Shown here: positions 42,686-51,475 of the stretch, in pieces
Position numbering within the stretch: position 1 is the first letter of the stretch
How the letters are laid out: each line of letters begins with the position of its first letter
Assembly (NCBI RefSeq): GCF_900110995.1
Contig: NZ_FOJF01000001.1
Coordinates: 2,869,199-2,933,198 of the forward strand
Reading direction: 5' to 3'
Length of the DNA: 64,000 nt
From: Chitinophaga sp. YR573
GTDB taxonomy: Bacteria; Bacteroidota; Bacteroidia; Chitinophagales; Chitinophagaceae
Position numbers and translations under genes: made by a program
Notes under the pieces: generated by a model
Database searches by the model: none
The model's input: only the letters and a program-made list of their open reading frames with translations
What the model was told of the DNA's origin: nothing

Positions 42686-43648
42686 ATGGATGACAATGTG
42701 GCTATATTATTACGTGATTCAAATAGAATGGTCAGCAAACTACAGTTGCTGTCCGTTTTTTTTGAAGAGGAAGTGATTTATAAAATCTATCTCCGTACCC
42801 AGGTAATTCATAAATTATTTGAGAACAATCCGGAGCTGGATATTAATAAACTGGAGTTATTCCATCTTCAATATACTACTACAGTAGTTGATCTGTTAAA
42901 GAAAATAAAGGTTGCCAACGAGAAGAATGTGAATGTGCTGTTCGATGAAATTCATCTGAACAAAGAGATGATGGACAACATTGAAAATTCCGTATTCACA
43001 GAAAAGAATTTTAATCTTGATAAACAACGGCAGGCGCTAAAGGTCAATTTATCGTTGAGGAAATTGTTTCAGTTTTTATCTGAGAACACAGATGAAGATC
43101 CATTTTCCAAAAATATAAATGCATTCAGCGCCCGCTTTTCTGCTGACTTCTACTACGATATCCCATGGCCGTTGTTTGAAGAACTCACTACCTTTAATCC
43201 CGCAGAAGTATACAGGAATACATATGCTATTATTCAGCGGAAGCTAATGGGGATCCTGAATAAAACAGATTTTAAAAGTGAATTCTTCTGCGGACTTACA
43301 TCCGGTCATTTAGTATTGGAAATATATAAGATAGTGGGAGATGAGCGACATTTCCTGTTCCTGCCATCCAGGAATTTATTCCTGTTTTGTGATATTAGTA
43401 AGATCTCCGGAATCGACTGGTCAAATACTTTATCCAAAAAAACAAAACTCCGGCAGGAGCTGATGGATAGAAATGATCAACTGCAAAGTGCTGCAAACAT
43501 TACCAAAAGCACGATCCCGGATGAAATTAAAAACTTACTGAAAGAATACTACGACAAGATTGATGATGTGAATTTTTTACAGAATATCAGCAACTTCGAT
43601 GTGCAGGCTAATATTCTTAAGTCCATGCTGAATACAAACAGTCTCTAA
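42686..43648 (+). CDS. Unrecognised helical protein between TelA and the methyltransferase
   Basis: 320 residues, soluble, mainly helical, with no signal peptide or membrane helix and no recognised catalytic motif. Features include DSNRMVSKLQLLSVFFEEEV, a conserved-looking centre with FYYDIPWPLFEELTTFNPAEV and the hydrophobic strand pair FCGLTSGHLVLEIYKIVGDE / HFLFLPSRNLFLFCDISKI. It starts 14 bases after TelA and ends four bases before the methyltransferase, so it must be co-expressed. It could be a scaffold or adaptor between the Ter and Jet parts; that is conjecture. Confidence 0.75.
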   Translation: MDDNVAILLRDSNRMVSKLQLLSVFFEEEVIYKIYLRTQVIHKLFENNPELDINKLELFHLQYTTTVVDLLKKIKVANEKNVNVLFDEIHLNKEMMDNIENSVFTEKNFNLDKQRQALKVNLSLRKLFQFLSENTDEDPFSKNINAFSARFSADFYYDIPWPLFEELTTFNPAEVYRNTYAIIQRKLMGILNKTDFKSEFFCGLTSGHLVLEIYKIVGDERHFLFLPSRNLFLFCDISKISGIDWSNTLSKKTKLRQELMDRNDQLQSAANITKSTIPDEIKNLLKEYYDKIDDVNFLQNISNFDVQANILKSMLNTNSL

Positions 43649-43652
43649 GAGA

Positions 43653-44177
43653 ATGGAATTAAACGACGCGATACAACTGATTCAGAATGATCAGCTTTCT
43701 TCCTCACAAATCACTAACTGGGCAGATCTGGGTTGTGGCTCCGGCTTATTTACCGCCGCTTTGTCACATTTCCTGCTGCCTGGAAGTACTATTCACGCAA
43801 TAGATAACAGGCCACCAGCCAATATTAAATCCGTAAAAGCAGGCATAAACATCAAAATAGAGGAAGCCGATTTTGTAACTGATCCATTCTTTTTCAAGGA
43901 CTTAGACGGTTTTGTTATGGCTAATGCACTGCATTATGTAAAAGACAAGCCAGACTTCATGCGTAAAATAAACTTCGCACTGAAACCAGGCGGTAGTTTA
44001 CTGATAGTAGAATACGATACGGACCAGCCAGTCCCTACCTGGGTGCCTTACCCTTTAAGTTATAAATCCCTTCAGCAATTCTTTGAGAGCCAGGGATATA
44101 CCCGGATAACTAAATTACAGACCCACCCCTCCCTCTATGGACGTGCTAACATATATGCAGCACTTATCCACAGGTAG
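43653..44177 (+). CDS. SAM-dependent methyltransferase (class I, small)
   Basis: 174 residues with the Rossmann motif I ADLGCGSGLFTAAL, an acidic residue at the end of strand 2 (IHAIDNRPP), FVMANALHYV and LKPGGSLLIVEYD. Class I methyltransferases of this compact type modify small molecules or proteins; no target is evident. It begins four bases after the unrecognised gene and ends 38 bases before JetA. The N-terminus is shorter than most, and the catalytic Asp/Tyr region cannot be seen clearly. Confidence 0.85.
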   Translation: MELNDAIQLIQNDQLSSSQITNWADLGCGSGLFTAALSHFLLPGSTIHAIDNRPPANIKSVKAGINIKIEEADFVTDPFFFKDLDGFVMANALHYVKDKPDFMRKINFALKPGGSLLIVEYDTDQPVPTWVPYPLSYKSLQQFFESQGYTRITKLQTHPSLYGRANIYAALIHR

Positions 44178-44215
44178 GTCCAATTCTCCGGTTTTTTCTC
44201 CAAATTACAGCCTGT

Positions 44216-45688
44216 ATGAATAAAAAGGACCTTCATGGGTTAATATCCACATCTCCGGCCATACAGATGTTACGCCTGCGAAATGCCAACTGGATATTAC
44301 CATTTCTATATAACATTTTCAAAGAGGAGAACATGTTCTCCATTTCAGAAGCCAGGCTGATACAGCTCCTGGCGGAAGAGCTGGGTTCTCATGAGGATGT
44401 AGAGGAAGATCTGGAAGAGGCAAAGATCAATTTTGGGGATGATGAAGAATCCCGTAGCCGTAAATACATCCTCAGCTGGGTACAGAAAAGGATCCTGCAG
44501 GATTTGCCGGATGCAGAAGGAAATACCCAGTACCAGTTAAGCGCACATACAGAGAAAGTATTCCAGTGGATGCAAAACCTGCAACTACGCCAGCACGTTG
44601 GAACAGAAAGCAGGTTTAAATTATTATTCAACTCATTAAGGGATATCGTTGAGAATACAGAAGATGACAGGACCAAGCGGCTGGAAATACTAAAAAATAA
44701 GAAATCGGAAATAGAGAAAGAGATCAAGGCGATTGAAATGGGACGCGGACCTGAACGCTACAGCAATGCGCAGGTGCAGGAACGACTGGAACTCTTTACA
44801 AGATTATGTTATGAACTGATCAGCGATTTCCGCGAGGTAGAGGATAATTTCAAAAATATCCACCGTTCCATAGTAGAGCAACATACAAAAGCAGAACAGA
44901 ACAAAGGCGCTATCCTGGGCTTTGCATTTGATGCATATGATACATTACGCAACAGCAATCAGGGTAAGAGTTTCTATGCTTTCTGGGACTTTCTCATGTC
45001 TCGTGAAGGGAATGAAGACTGGCGGGAATTAACCGTTCAGTTGGCCCAGCTGCTGGAAGACAGACAAATAGAGAACGACGAATATTTCCTGCAGAATATC
45101 AAATCACTGTTACTGGAACAAGGTAAAACAGTGTATAGTGCCAATGATAAAATGGCAGAGAAACTCAGTCGTATTATTTCTGAAAAAGAAATAGCACGGC
45201 ACAGACGTCTACGTAAACAGATCAATGGTATTAAAGAACTGGTATTTGGTCTGATAGATAATGGGGATGTAAGTGCGGGTATCACATTAGAGGACAGTGC
45301 AGAGATAAAGATGGTGATGGAAAGGAAGGTAGCGCTGGAACAGAAGAAAGGAGTTGCGGAAGTTGTACAGCCTATCGCTACTACAGAGAAAATAGAGGAT
45401 ATGGTAAGATTCGGCCGTTTGCTGAATATGAGTTATGTCAATAAAAAGCAGTTATGGGCAAAAGTGGAAGAGGCTTTAAAAGGAAAAGATACTGCTACAC
45501 TAAAAGAAGTATTAGATCATTCACCATTGGAACATGGATTGGCAGAGGTGATAGGTTATTATGATTTTCTCCGTGAGAAATCTAAACAGGCACTGACAGT
45601 GCAGAATACCTACGAACTGATTCCTCTCAATGCGGAACAAACTAAATTCGTAGAAGTACCATATTTATTGTTTACTAAACTACAATGA
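44216..45688 (+). CDS. jetA: JetA-type kleisin-like subunit (DUF3375)
   Basis: 490 residues. The N-terminus LHGLISTSPAIQMLRLRNAN and NIFKEENMFSISEARLIQLL with acidic EDVEEDLEEAKINFGDDEES is the DUF3375/JetA pattern. A helical centre with DIVENTEDDRTKRLEILKNK and the repeated CxxxL-like helices ending in a winged C-terminus (MVRFGRLLNMSYVNKKQLWA) follow. JetA is the kleisin-like part (MksF/MukF equivalent) that bridges the SMC heads in the Wadjet complex. Gene order JetA, JetB, JetC here is the standard one. The intergenic distance of one base to JetB shows tight coupling. Confidence 0.88.
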   Translation: MNKKDLHGLISTSPAIQMLRLRNANWILPFLYNIFKEENMFSISEARLIQLLAEELGSHEDVEEDLEEAKINFGDDEESRSRKYILSWVQKRILQDLPDAEGNTQYQLSAHTEKVFQWMQNLQLRQHVGTESRFKLLFNSLRDIVENTEDDRTKRLEILKNKKSEIEKEIKAIEMGRGPERYSNAQVQERLELFTRLCYELISDFREVEDNFKNIHRSIVEQHTKAEQNKGAILGFAFDAYDTLRNSNQGKSFYAFWDFLMSREGNEDWRELTVQLAQLLEDRQIENDEYFLQNIKSLLLEQGKTVYSANDKMAEKLSRIISEKEIARHRRLRKQINGIKELVFGLIDNGDVSAGITLEDSAEIKMVMERKVALEQKKGVAEVVQPIATTEKIEDMVRFGRLLNMSYVNKKQLWAKVEEALKGKDTATLKEVLDHSPLEHGLAEVIGYYDFLREKSKQALTVQNTYELIPLNAEQTKFVEVPYLLFTKLQ

Positions 45689-45689
45689 G

Positions 45690-46271
45690 ATGAGCGCTCC
45701 TGATAAAATATTACCTTATGCAGTGGTGGTAGTTAAACTGCTGAAGGGACCAGTAGAATACGTGGATAGAAATATCTGGGAAAAACTGATACAGTATAAA
45801 GTAGAGCTGACAGGATTCCTGATGCAGTTAGGTCTTATGCTGGTGCTGGATGAACAGGATGGATTTGCATTTGTAAAACATTCCCTTTCGGAAGATGATG
45901 ATGCTTATGTGAGCTGGGTACAGAGAAGATCATATACTTATGAAGAAAGTATTATGCTGGTATTACTCAGAGAGATGATGGCAGAGTTTGAAATAGGGGA
46001 AGCCACCACACGCGAACTGATAAAGAAACGTCGGGAAATAAAAGAATACGCAGAGCTGCATTTTAAGGAAGGAGCAAGCCGTATAAAATTTTTAAAAGAA
46101 ATAGACAGACTGATTGATAAAATGGAAGAGAATGGTTTTCTGCAAAAAACAGAAAACCATGAGGTAGCTGATGAACAGAAGTTCAGGATCAGGAAAATAA
46201 TAAAAGCTAAGGTTGATAGCGAAGTATTGGAGAACTTTCATCAGCAATTAACAGCACATTCAAATCCGTAG
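45690..46271 (+). CDS. jetB: JetB-type winged-helix subunit (DUF4194)
   Basis: 193 residues. Segments YAVVVVKLLKGPVEYVDRNI, LGLMLVLDEQDGFAFVKHSL, YVSWVQRRSYTYEESIMLVL and LIDKMEENGFLQKT belong to the DUF4194/JetB family (MksE/MukE equivalent). JetB is a KITE/winged-helix protein that binds the kleisin JetA. It begins one base after JetA and ends seven bases before JetC. The length fits the family. The assignment is strengthened by its place between JetA and the SMC protein. Confidence 0.88.
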   Translation: MSAPDKILPYAVVVVKLLKGPVEYVDRNIWEKLIQYKVELTGFLMQLGLMLVLDEQDGFAFVKHSLSEDDDAYVSWVQRRSYTYEESIMLVLLREMMAEFEIGEATTRELIKKRREIKEYAELHFKEGASRIKFLKEIDRLIDKMEENGFLQKTENHEVADEQKFRIRKIIKAKVDSEVLENFHQQLTAHSNP

Positions 46272-46278
46272 CCTACAA

Positions 46279-49200
46279 ATGCAATTAGACGTTTTTAATA
46301 CAGATAGTCATAAGAGTGGTTTCCGTTTGCAATATCTGGAGATATTTAACTGGGGAACATTTGATAAACATATACACAGCATCAAGCCGGGTGGAGAAAC
46401 CAGTTTGCTTACCGGCGCTAACGGTAGCGGTAAAACTACTTTCATCGATGCCCTGCTGACACTGATAGTGCCGGAGAAGAAATACCGTTTTTACAATCAG
46501 AGCAGTGGTAGTGAAAAGAAAGGTGACCGTACAGAAGACTCCTATGTAATGGGTGGTTATGGTATGATCAACAGTGAAGTAAGCGGCGCTACCAAAACTT
46601 TATACCTCAGAGAAAATAAGGAAGAAGCCTATAGTATTCTGCTGGCCAATTTTGAAAATGAAGCAGACCAGGCGGTAACACTGTTCCAGGTAAGATATTT
46701 CTCTAACGGGGATATGAGGAAGGTGTTTGGTATCGCGCATAAATCCCTGCACATTGAAGATGACTTTAAACCATTTGATCTCGGTGGAAACTGGAAACGT
46801 CGTTTAGACCAGAGCTACAATAAGGGCGCCCGTAAAATGGTGGAATGGTTCGACTCTGCCAGTAAATATGCCCTGCGTATGGTAGATGCATTGGGTATGC
46901 AAAGTATTCAGGCATTGCAGTTGTTTAACCAGACTGTGGGTATCAAAGTATTAGGCAACCTGGATGATTTCATCCGTATGCATATGCTGGAACCGCGTAA
47001 TATGGAAGAGCAGTTTCAGGAGTTAAAGAAGCATTTAACAACCTTACTGGATGCGCAGCGGAATATAGAAAAAGCAGAACAGCAGATCTTATTACTCGAA
47101 CCTTTAGCCGAACATTACAAGAATTTTTCCAAGCTGAAAGTAGAGAAAAAACAACTGCAACAGGAGTTGGATATCTCCGCTATATGGAACAAATTCACTA
47201 AACACCAATTGCTCTCTCAGACTTTAGACGAACGTCGTCAACAGGTCAGTTTGTTATTAAAGAAAATTGAAGAAGCAAAATTACTGCAGAGTGAATTGCA
47301 GGAAAAGGAGAGGGTTACAAGAAATTTATTAGATCAGAATAAAGCAGGCCAACGTTTACAACAGCTGGAGAATGAGATCCAGGAGTTAAGAAGGAAAAAA
47401 CTACAGGCGGATGAAAACCTGCGGCAATTACTGGAATGGTGTACTGATCTGAATCTGAAAGAAGAGGATATTCCGGATGAAGCTACTTACCAGCGTATAC
47501 TAAAAGAAGTAGGCAGGTCTGTATTAAAACTGGAAAACGAACATCGTTTAAATGAGGAAGATGAGTACAGTGCTAAAAGAGAAAAAGATGATGCAGAGAA
47601 AGAGAAGTTTGGATTAGAAAAGGAAATCGAATTACTGCATCAGTCTAAAAATAATATTCCTTCTCACCTGGTACAGGTGCGTAAGGAAATGTGTAACGAT
47701 CTTAAAATTGATCCAAACGATATTCCTTTTGCAGGTGAACTGGCACAGGTAAGAATGAGTGAGGCGGACTGGCAGCCTGCAATTGAAAAACTGCTGCATT
47801 CATTCTCACTAAGATTACTGATACCTGATAAGCATTATAAAAAAGTAACCGCATACGTAAATAATAATAATATGCGTTCGCGTCTGGTGTATCATCATAT
47901 TAAAGATGCGGCACTGGATTTATATCCTGATGATAATACAGTTTATCATAAACTGGAATTTCATCCGGACCATAAATTGAGCAAATGGGTACAACAACAG
48001 ATCATTCAGCGATATAATTATATCTGTGTAAATGATGAGAAATCTTTACAGCGGTATGATATGGCTATCACTATGGAAGGGTTGATCAAGAGCCGGGAAA
48101 GACATGAAAAAGATGATCGCCCTGGTAAAGGTGGAGCTTCCAGTTATGTGATGGGGTGGAATAACGAAAAGAAAAAAGAAGCGCTGATCACAAGAAGGAA
48201 TAAGCTGAACGACATCGTCTCTTCTTCTACAGAGATCTTACAAACCTGTAAGAACAGATCCAACCGTTTACAAAAACAATTTAGTGCTGCCAGCAGGATA
48301 AAAGAACATAAAGGATTTGATGAGATTAATCTTGTTAAGATCAATAAAAGTGTTCGTAAAACAGAAGAGCAGATTGTCTCCCTGCGTGAAGAGAACAAAG
48401 AACTGGATGCACTGAAAGTGGAGTTACTGGATATAGAAAGACAGAAACTGGATAACCAGCATTACCAGGATGGATTGATCCGCAAAGAGGCGCTGGATCA
48501 GCACGAGATCTCCCTGATGGAGAGTGAGATAAAACAGCTGCTGCCTATTCTGCAACATATCACTGAAGAGAATAAGGATGAACTGTTACAGTTCCAGCAA
48601 CAGAATAGCAATATCCTTAGTGAAGTAACGCTTGATAATATCAGTATTGTCTACAACTCATTACGCGAATCCAAAGAAGCCAATTTCAAGAAGGCAGATG
48701 ATGCCAGTCATAGAGAAGAGGTACAATTGGGCAGGAGTATCAACCGTGTAAAAAATCCATCTGCTGAATTATTACAGAAATTCCCGGATTGGATTTCAGA
48801 CGTAAAAGGATTCTCTGACGATGCTGCATTTGCTGAGGAGTACATTGAATGGATGGGTAAATTAGCAGAGGATAATCTACCCAAATTTAAGAAGGACTTT
48901 GAGAGCTTTATCAATGTTACCATCACTTATAAGATAGGCGGATTGAATGAAGAGATGGAAAAGTGGGAGAGGGATATCAGTAATACAATCCGGAAACTGA
49001 ATGAGTCTTTAATAGGCATTAATTTTAACAGACTTCCTGATACGTATATCCAGCTGGGCAGAAGACCTGTATCCTCTGGTACCGAAATAAAAGAATTCCG
49101 TAGCCGTTTGCTGGAGGCGTTGCCACAGGCAGCTAACTGGCAGCAGAGTAGCTTTGAAGAAAAGGCCTCGCATTTCAGGGAGAAAGTACAGCCACTGATT

Positions 49201-49680
49201 AGTGCATTAGATGAAAGTGAGGCTTATCGTAACCGTGTAATGGATGCAAGGAACTGGTCGGAATTCTGGGCGGATGAGTGTTTCAGACAAACAAACGAAA
49301 TTAAAAAGACATACCGTCAGATGGGACAGCTTTCCGGTGGAGAAAAGGCCCAGTTGACGTATACCATATTGTGTAGCGCTATTGCCTACCAGTTTGGAAT
49401 AACAAGAGAAGGGAAGAACAGTAAGAGTCTTCGCTTTATAGCAGTAGATGAAAGCTTCAGTAATCAGGATGAGGAAAAAGCAACTTACCTGATGGAGCTG
49501 TGTAAACAATTGCATTTGCAGTTACTGGTAGTTACTCCCAGTGATAAGATCGCTATTGTGCAGAATTTCATTGCACATGTACATCTGGTGCAACGTGTTC
49601 AAAACAGACACAGCGTATTGTACAATATGACCGTAAAAGAATTGCAGGAGAAGATAAAGGGGAATGAAGTAGAAGTGTAG
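46279..49680 (+). CDS. jetC: JetC-type SMC-like ATPase
   Basis: 1133 residues with the SMC layout. The N-terminal head has Walker A GANGSGKTT at about 46-54 after the typical EIFNWGTFD. Long coiled coils (about 270-480 and 640-960) surround a hinge-like centre. The C-terminal head has the signature LSGGE at about 1018-1022 and Walker B FIAVDES near 1053-1059, then NQDEEKATYLMELCKQL and VVTPSDK. ATP-driven head closure lets the JetABC complex extrude DNA loops in Wadjet systems; the related MksB and MukB organise chromosomes. The D-loop replacement SFSNQDEEKAT is the normal JetC form. The complex is complete except for JetD, which is not encoded in this window. Confidence 0.9.
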   Translation: MQLDVFNTDSHKSGFRLQYLEIFNWGTFDKHIHSIKPGGETSLLTGANGSGKTTFIDALLTLIVPEKKYRFYNQSSGSEKKGDRTEDSYVMGGYGMINSEVSGATKTLYLRENKEEAYSILLANFENEADQAVTLFQVRYFSNGDMRKVFGIAHKSLHIEDDFKPFDLGGNWKRRLDQSYNKGARKMVEWFDSASKYALRMVDALGMQSIQALQLFNQTVGIKVLGNLDDFIRMHMLEPRNMEEQFQELKKHLTTLLDAQRNIEKAEQQILLLEPLAEHYKNFSKLKVEKKQLQQELDISAIWNKFTKHQLLSQTLDERRQQVSLLLKKIEEAKLLQSELQEKERVTRNLLDQNKAGQRLQQLENEIQELRRKKLQADENLRQLLEWCTDLNLKEEDIPDEATYQRILKEVGRSVLKLENEHRLNEEDEYSAKREKDDAEKEKFGLEKEIELLHQSKNNIPSHLVQVRKEMCNDLKIDPNDIPFAGELAQVRMSEADWQPAIEKLLHSFSLRLLIPDKHYKKVTAYVNNNNMRSRLVYHHIKDAALDLYPDDNTVYHKLEFHPDHKLSKWVQQQIIQRYNYICVNDEKSLQRYDMAITMEGLIKSRERHEKDDRPGKGGASSYVMGWNNEKKKEALITRRNKLNDIVSSSTEILQTCKNRSNRLQKQFSAASRIKEHKGFDEINLVKINKSVRKTEEQIVSLREENKELDALKVELLDIERQKLDNQHYQDGLIRKEALDQHEISLMESEIKQLLPILQHITEENKDELLQFQQQNSNILSEVTLDNISIVYNSLRESKEANFKKADDASHREEVQLGRSINRVKNPSAELLQKFPDWISDVKGFSDDAAFAEEYIEWMGKLAEDNLPKFKKDFESFINVTITYKIGGLNEEMEKWERDISNTIRKLNESLIGINFNRLPDTYIQLGRRPVSSGTEIKEFRSRLLEALPQAANWQQSSFEEKASHFREKVQPLISALDESEAYRNRVMDARNWSEFWADECFRQTNEIKKTYRQMGQLSGGEKAQLTYTILCSAIAYQFGITREGKNSKSLRFIAVDESFSNQDEEKATYLMELCKQLHLQLLVVTPSDKIAIVQNFIAHVHLVQRVQNRHSVLYNMTVKELQEKIKGNEVEV

Positions 49681-49728
49681 CGGATAAGTTGTTGATTATC
49701 CTTAACTTGTGAGAAATAACCGATCAAG

Positions 49729-50475
49729 ATGAGAATCCTGGTTCCCCTCGCCGCTTACGGATTTGACCCCTCAGAAACCGCCATTCCCTGGAAGTTATTA
49801 TCGAAACATGGTCATGAGATAGTGTTTGCCACACCGGAAGGAAAGATAGCGGCAGCAGATACAAGAATGGTATACGGAACAGGATTGGGTATTCTCAAAA
49901 AGCTTTTAAAAGCCAGAGAAGATGCAGTCGAGGCCTATCATGAAATGGAACAGTCCCCGGCGTTCATGCAGCCTATTAAATACAGTGCTATCAGGGAAAA
50001 AGACTTTGATGCACTGCTACTTCCGGGAGGTCATGATAAAGGTGTAAAGGAATACCTGGAATCATCTGTTCTGAAGCAAACTGTTGTAGACTTTTTCAAT
50101 GCAAAGAAGACAGTAGCCGCTATTTGTCATGGTGTGGTACTGGCCGCCCGTAGCATTGATCCTGTTACAAAGAAATCAGCTATTCATCAATATAAAACCA
50201 CGGCATTGTTAAGGGCTCAGGAACTCACTGCCTATAACATGACCCGCTTCTGGTTAAAGGACTATTATCTTACCTATCCTAAACATACCGTACAGGACGA
50301 AGTAACAGCTGCTCTGGCAGATAAGCATAACTTTATCCCGGGCCCCAAGCCACTTTTCAGGGATCGTATTAATAATACAGAAAGGGGATTTGCTGTCAGG
50401 GACAGAAATTATTTATCAGCCCGGTGGCCCGGAGATGCCTACCGCTTCTCACTCGAACTCTTAAAAATGCTCTGA
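49729..50475 (+). CDS. DJ-1/PfpI-type class I glutamine amidotransferase-like protein
   Basis: 248 residues of the DJ-1/PfpI fold. The N-terminal strand-helix MRILVPLAAYGFDPSETAIP is followed by DALLLPGGHDKGVKEYLE and the nucleophile elbow AAICHGVVLAAR with the catalytic Cys and following His. The family includes proteases, chaperones, glyoxalase III-like enzymes and amidotransferases, and members often occur in stress operons. It starts 49 bases after JetC in the same direction and so may be the last gene of the ter-jet operon. There is no recognisable promoter or terminator in that gap. Confidence 0.85.
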   Translation: MRILVPLAAYGFDPSETAIPWKLLSKHGHEIVFATPEGKIAAADTRMVYGTGLGILKKLLKAREDAVEAYHEMEQSPAFMQPIKYSAIREKDFDALLLPGGHDKGVKEYLESSVLKQTVVDFFNAKKTVAAICHGVVLAARSIDPVTKKSAIHQYKTTALLRAQELTAYNMTRFWLKDYYLTYPKHTVQDEVTAALADKHNFIPGPKPLFRDRINNTERGFAVRDRNYLSARWPGDAYRFSLELLKML

Positions 50476-50501
50476 AACGGTTAAAAATATTATCTTAGGG
50501 C

Positions 50502-51473
50502 GTGGAAAAAATATATACAATATCTGTTGCATTGTGTACGTATAATGGTGAGAAATACCTGCACAAACAACTGGATAGTATCTTTAATCAGACCGTCCCG
50601 GTAAATGAAATAGTTGTTGTAGATGATGTTTCTACAGATAATACTATTGCCCTTCTCAATGACTATGCATCAAAATATCCCGGCATATTCAATATCGTTA
50701 AAAACAAAAAGAACATAGGAGCCAGAAAGAATTTTGAGAAAGCATTGTATCTGTGCAAAGGAGACATCATTTTCCTCAGTGATCAGGATGATAGCTGGTA
50801 TCCACAGAAAGTAGAAAAAGTAATCGCGCATTTTAATCATCATGAGGAAGATAAAGTAGTCTTTACAAATGCGAGTTTCATAGATGATAATGACCAGCCT
50901 TTATCCTCCTCATTATGGGACGTGAATGTTTTTACAAAAGAGATTGTACAGTACGCAGCAGATAAAGATAATCTCCTGCGTTACCTGCTCAAATATGGTA
51001 AGATCGTTACAGGAGCTACCGTTGTAATAAAGAAAGACTTCCTGGATAAAATACTTCCTTTCCGTTTAATGCATAAACTATGGCACGATGGCTGGATAGC
51101 TGTTGTGGCTGCGCATTATCATGCATTAGGATTTATAGATGAACCGTTAATTAAATATCGTCTGCACCAGGGGCAGCAGGTAGGATTTGAATACATCCAG
51201 AAGATCAACAGGATCATGGAGGGGATTGATCCCGTTTCTGATATGCTGCGGAAAGAGATGAATGGTCTTGTTGAAGAAAATGAACTGCATCTGCTGATAC
51301 ATGCCAGAAGAAAACGGGTACGTTTTATAAGGCGTATTGGTCGCTTTATAAAATTGGATAAACATATTACAGATGAGATAAGGGAAGAATGTAAGCTGGC
51401 TGAAAAAGCTTTCACCCGGGCAAAACCTTTCCCTGTAAGAATAGCAGAAACTTTTAGAAAAATGTTTAAATAG
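50502..51473 (+). CDS. Glycosyltransferase family 2
   Basis: 323-residue GT-A enzyme. Motifs are ISVALCTYNGEKYLHKQLDS, VVVDDVSTDNTIALL (nucleotide-sugar binding), GDIIFLSDQDDSWYP (DxD-like metal site) and a basic C-terminus (RKRVRFIRRIGRFIK) that can lie on the membrane. The start is GTG at 50502; no better ATG is present. It transfers a sugar to an unknown acceptor. No polysaccharide genes lie close by, but the family often works on surface polysaccharides. It lies 26 bases after the DJ-1 gene and three before the cupin gene. Confidence 0.88.
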   Translation: MEKIYTISVALCTYNGEKYLHKQLDSIFNQTVPVNEIVVVDDVSTDNTIALLNDYASKYPGIFNIVKNKKNIGARKNFEKALYLCKGDIIFLSDQDDSWYPQKVEKVIAHFNHHEEDKVVFTNASFIDDNDQPLSSSLWDVNVFTKEIVQYAADKDNLLRYLLKYGKIVTGATVVIKKDFLDKILPFRLMHKLWHDGWIAVVAAHYHALGFIDEPLIKYRLHQGQQVGFEYIQKINRIMEGIDPVSDMLRKEMNGLVEENELHLLIHARRKRVRFIRRIGRFIKLDKHITDEIREECKLAEKAFTRAKPFPVRIAETFRKMFK

Positions 51474-51475
51474 AT

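Noticed and set aside
42686..43648. Considered as a cryptic JetD nuclease
   Set aside because: No TOPRIM-like acidic motif (E...DxD) and no DUF2220 pattern could be seen; length and helical content also differ.
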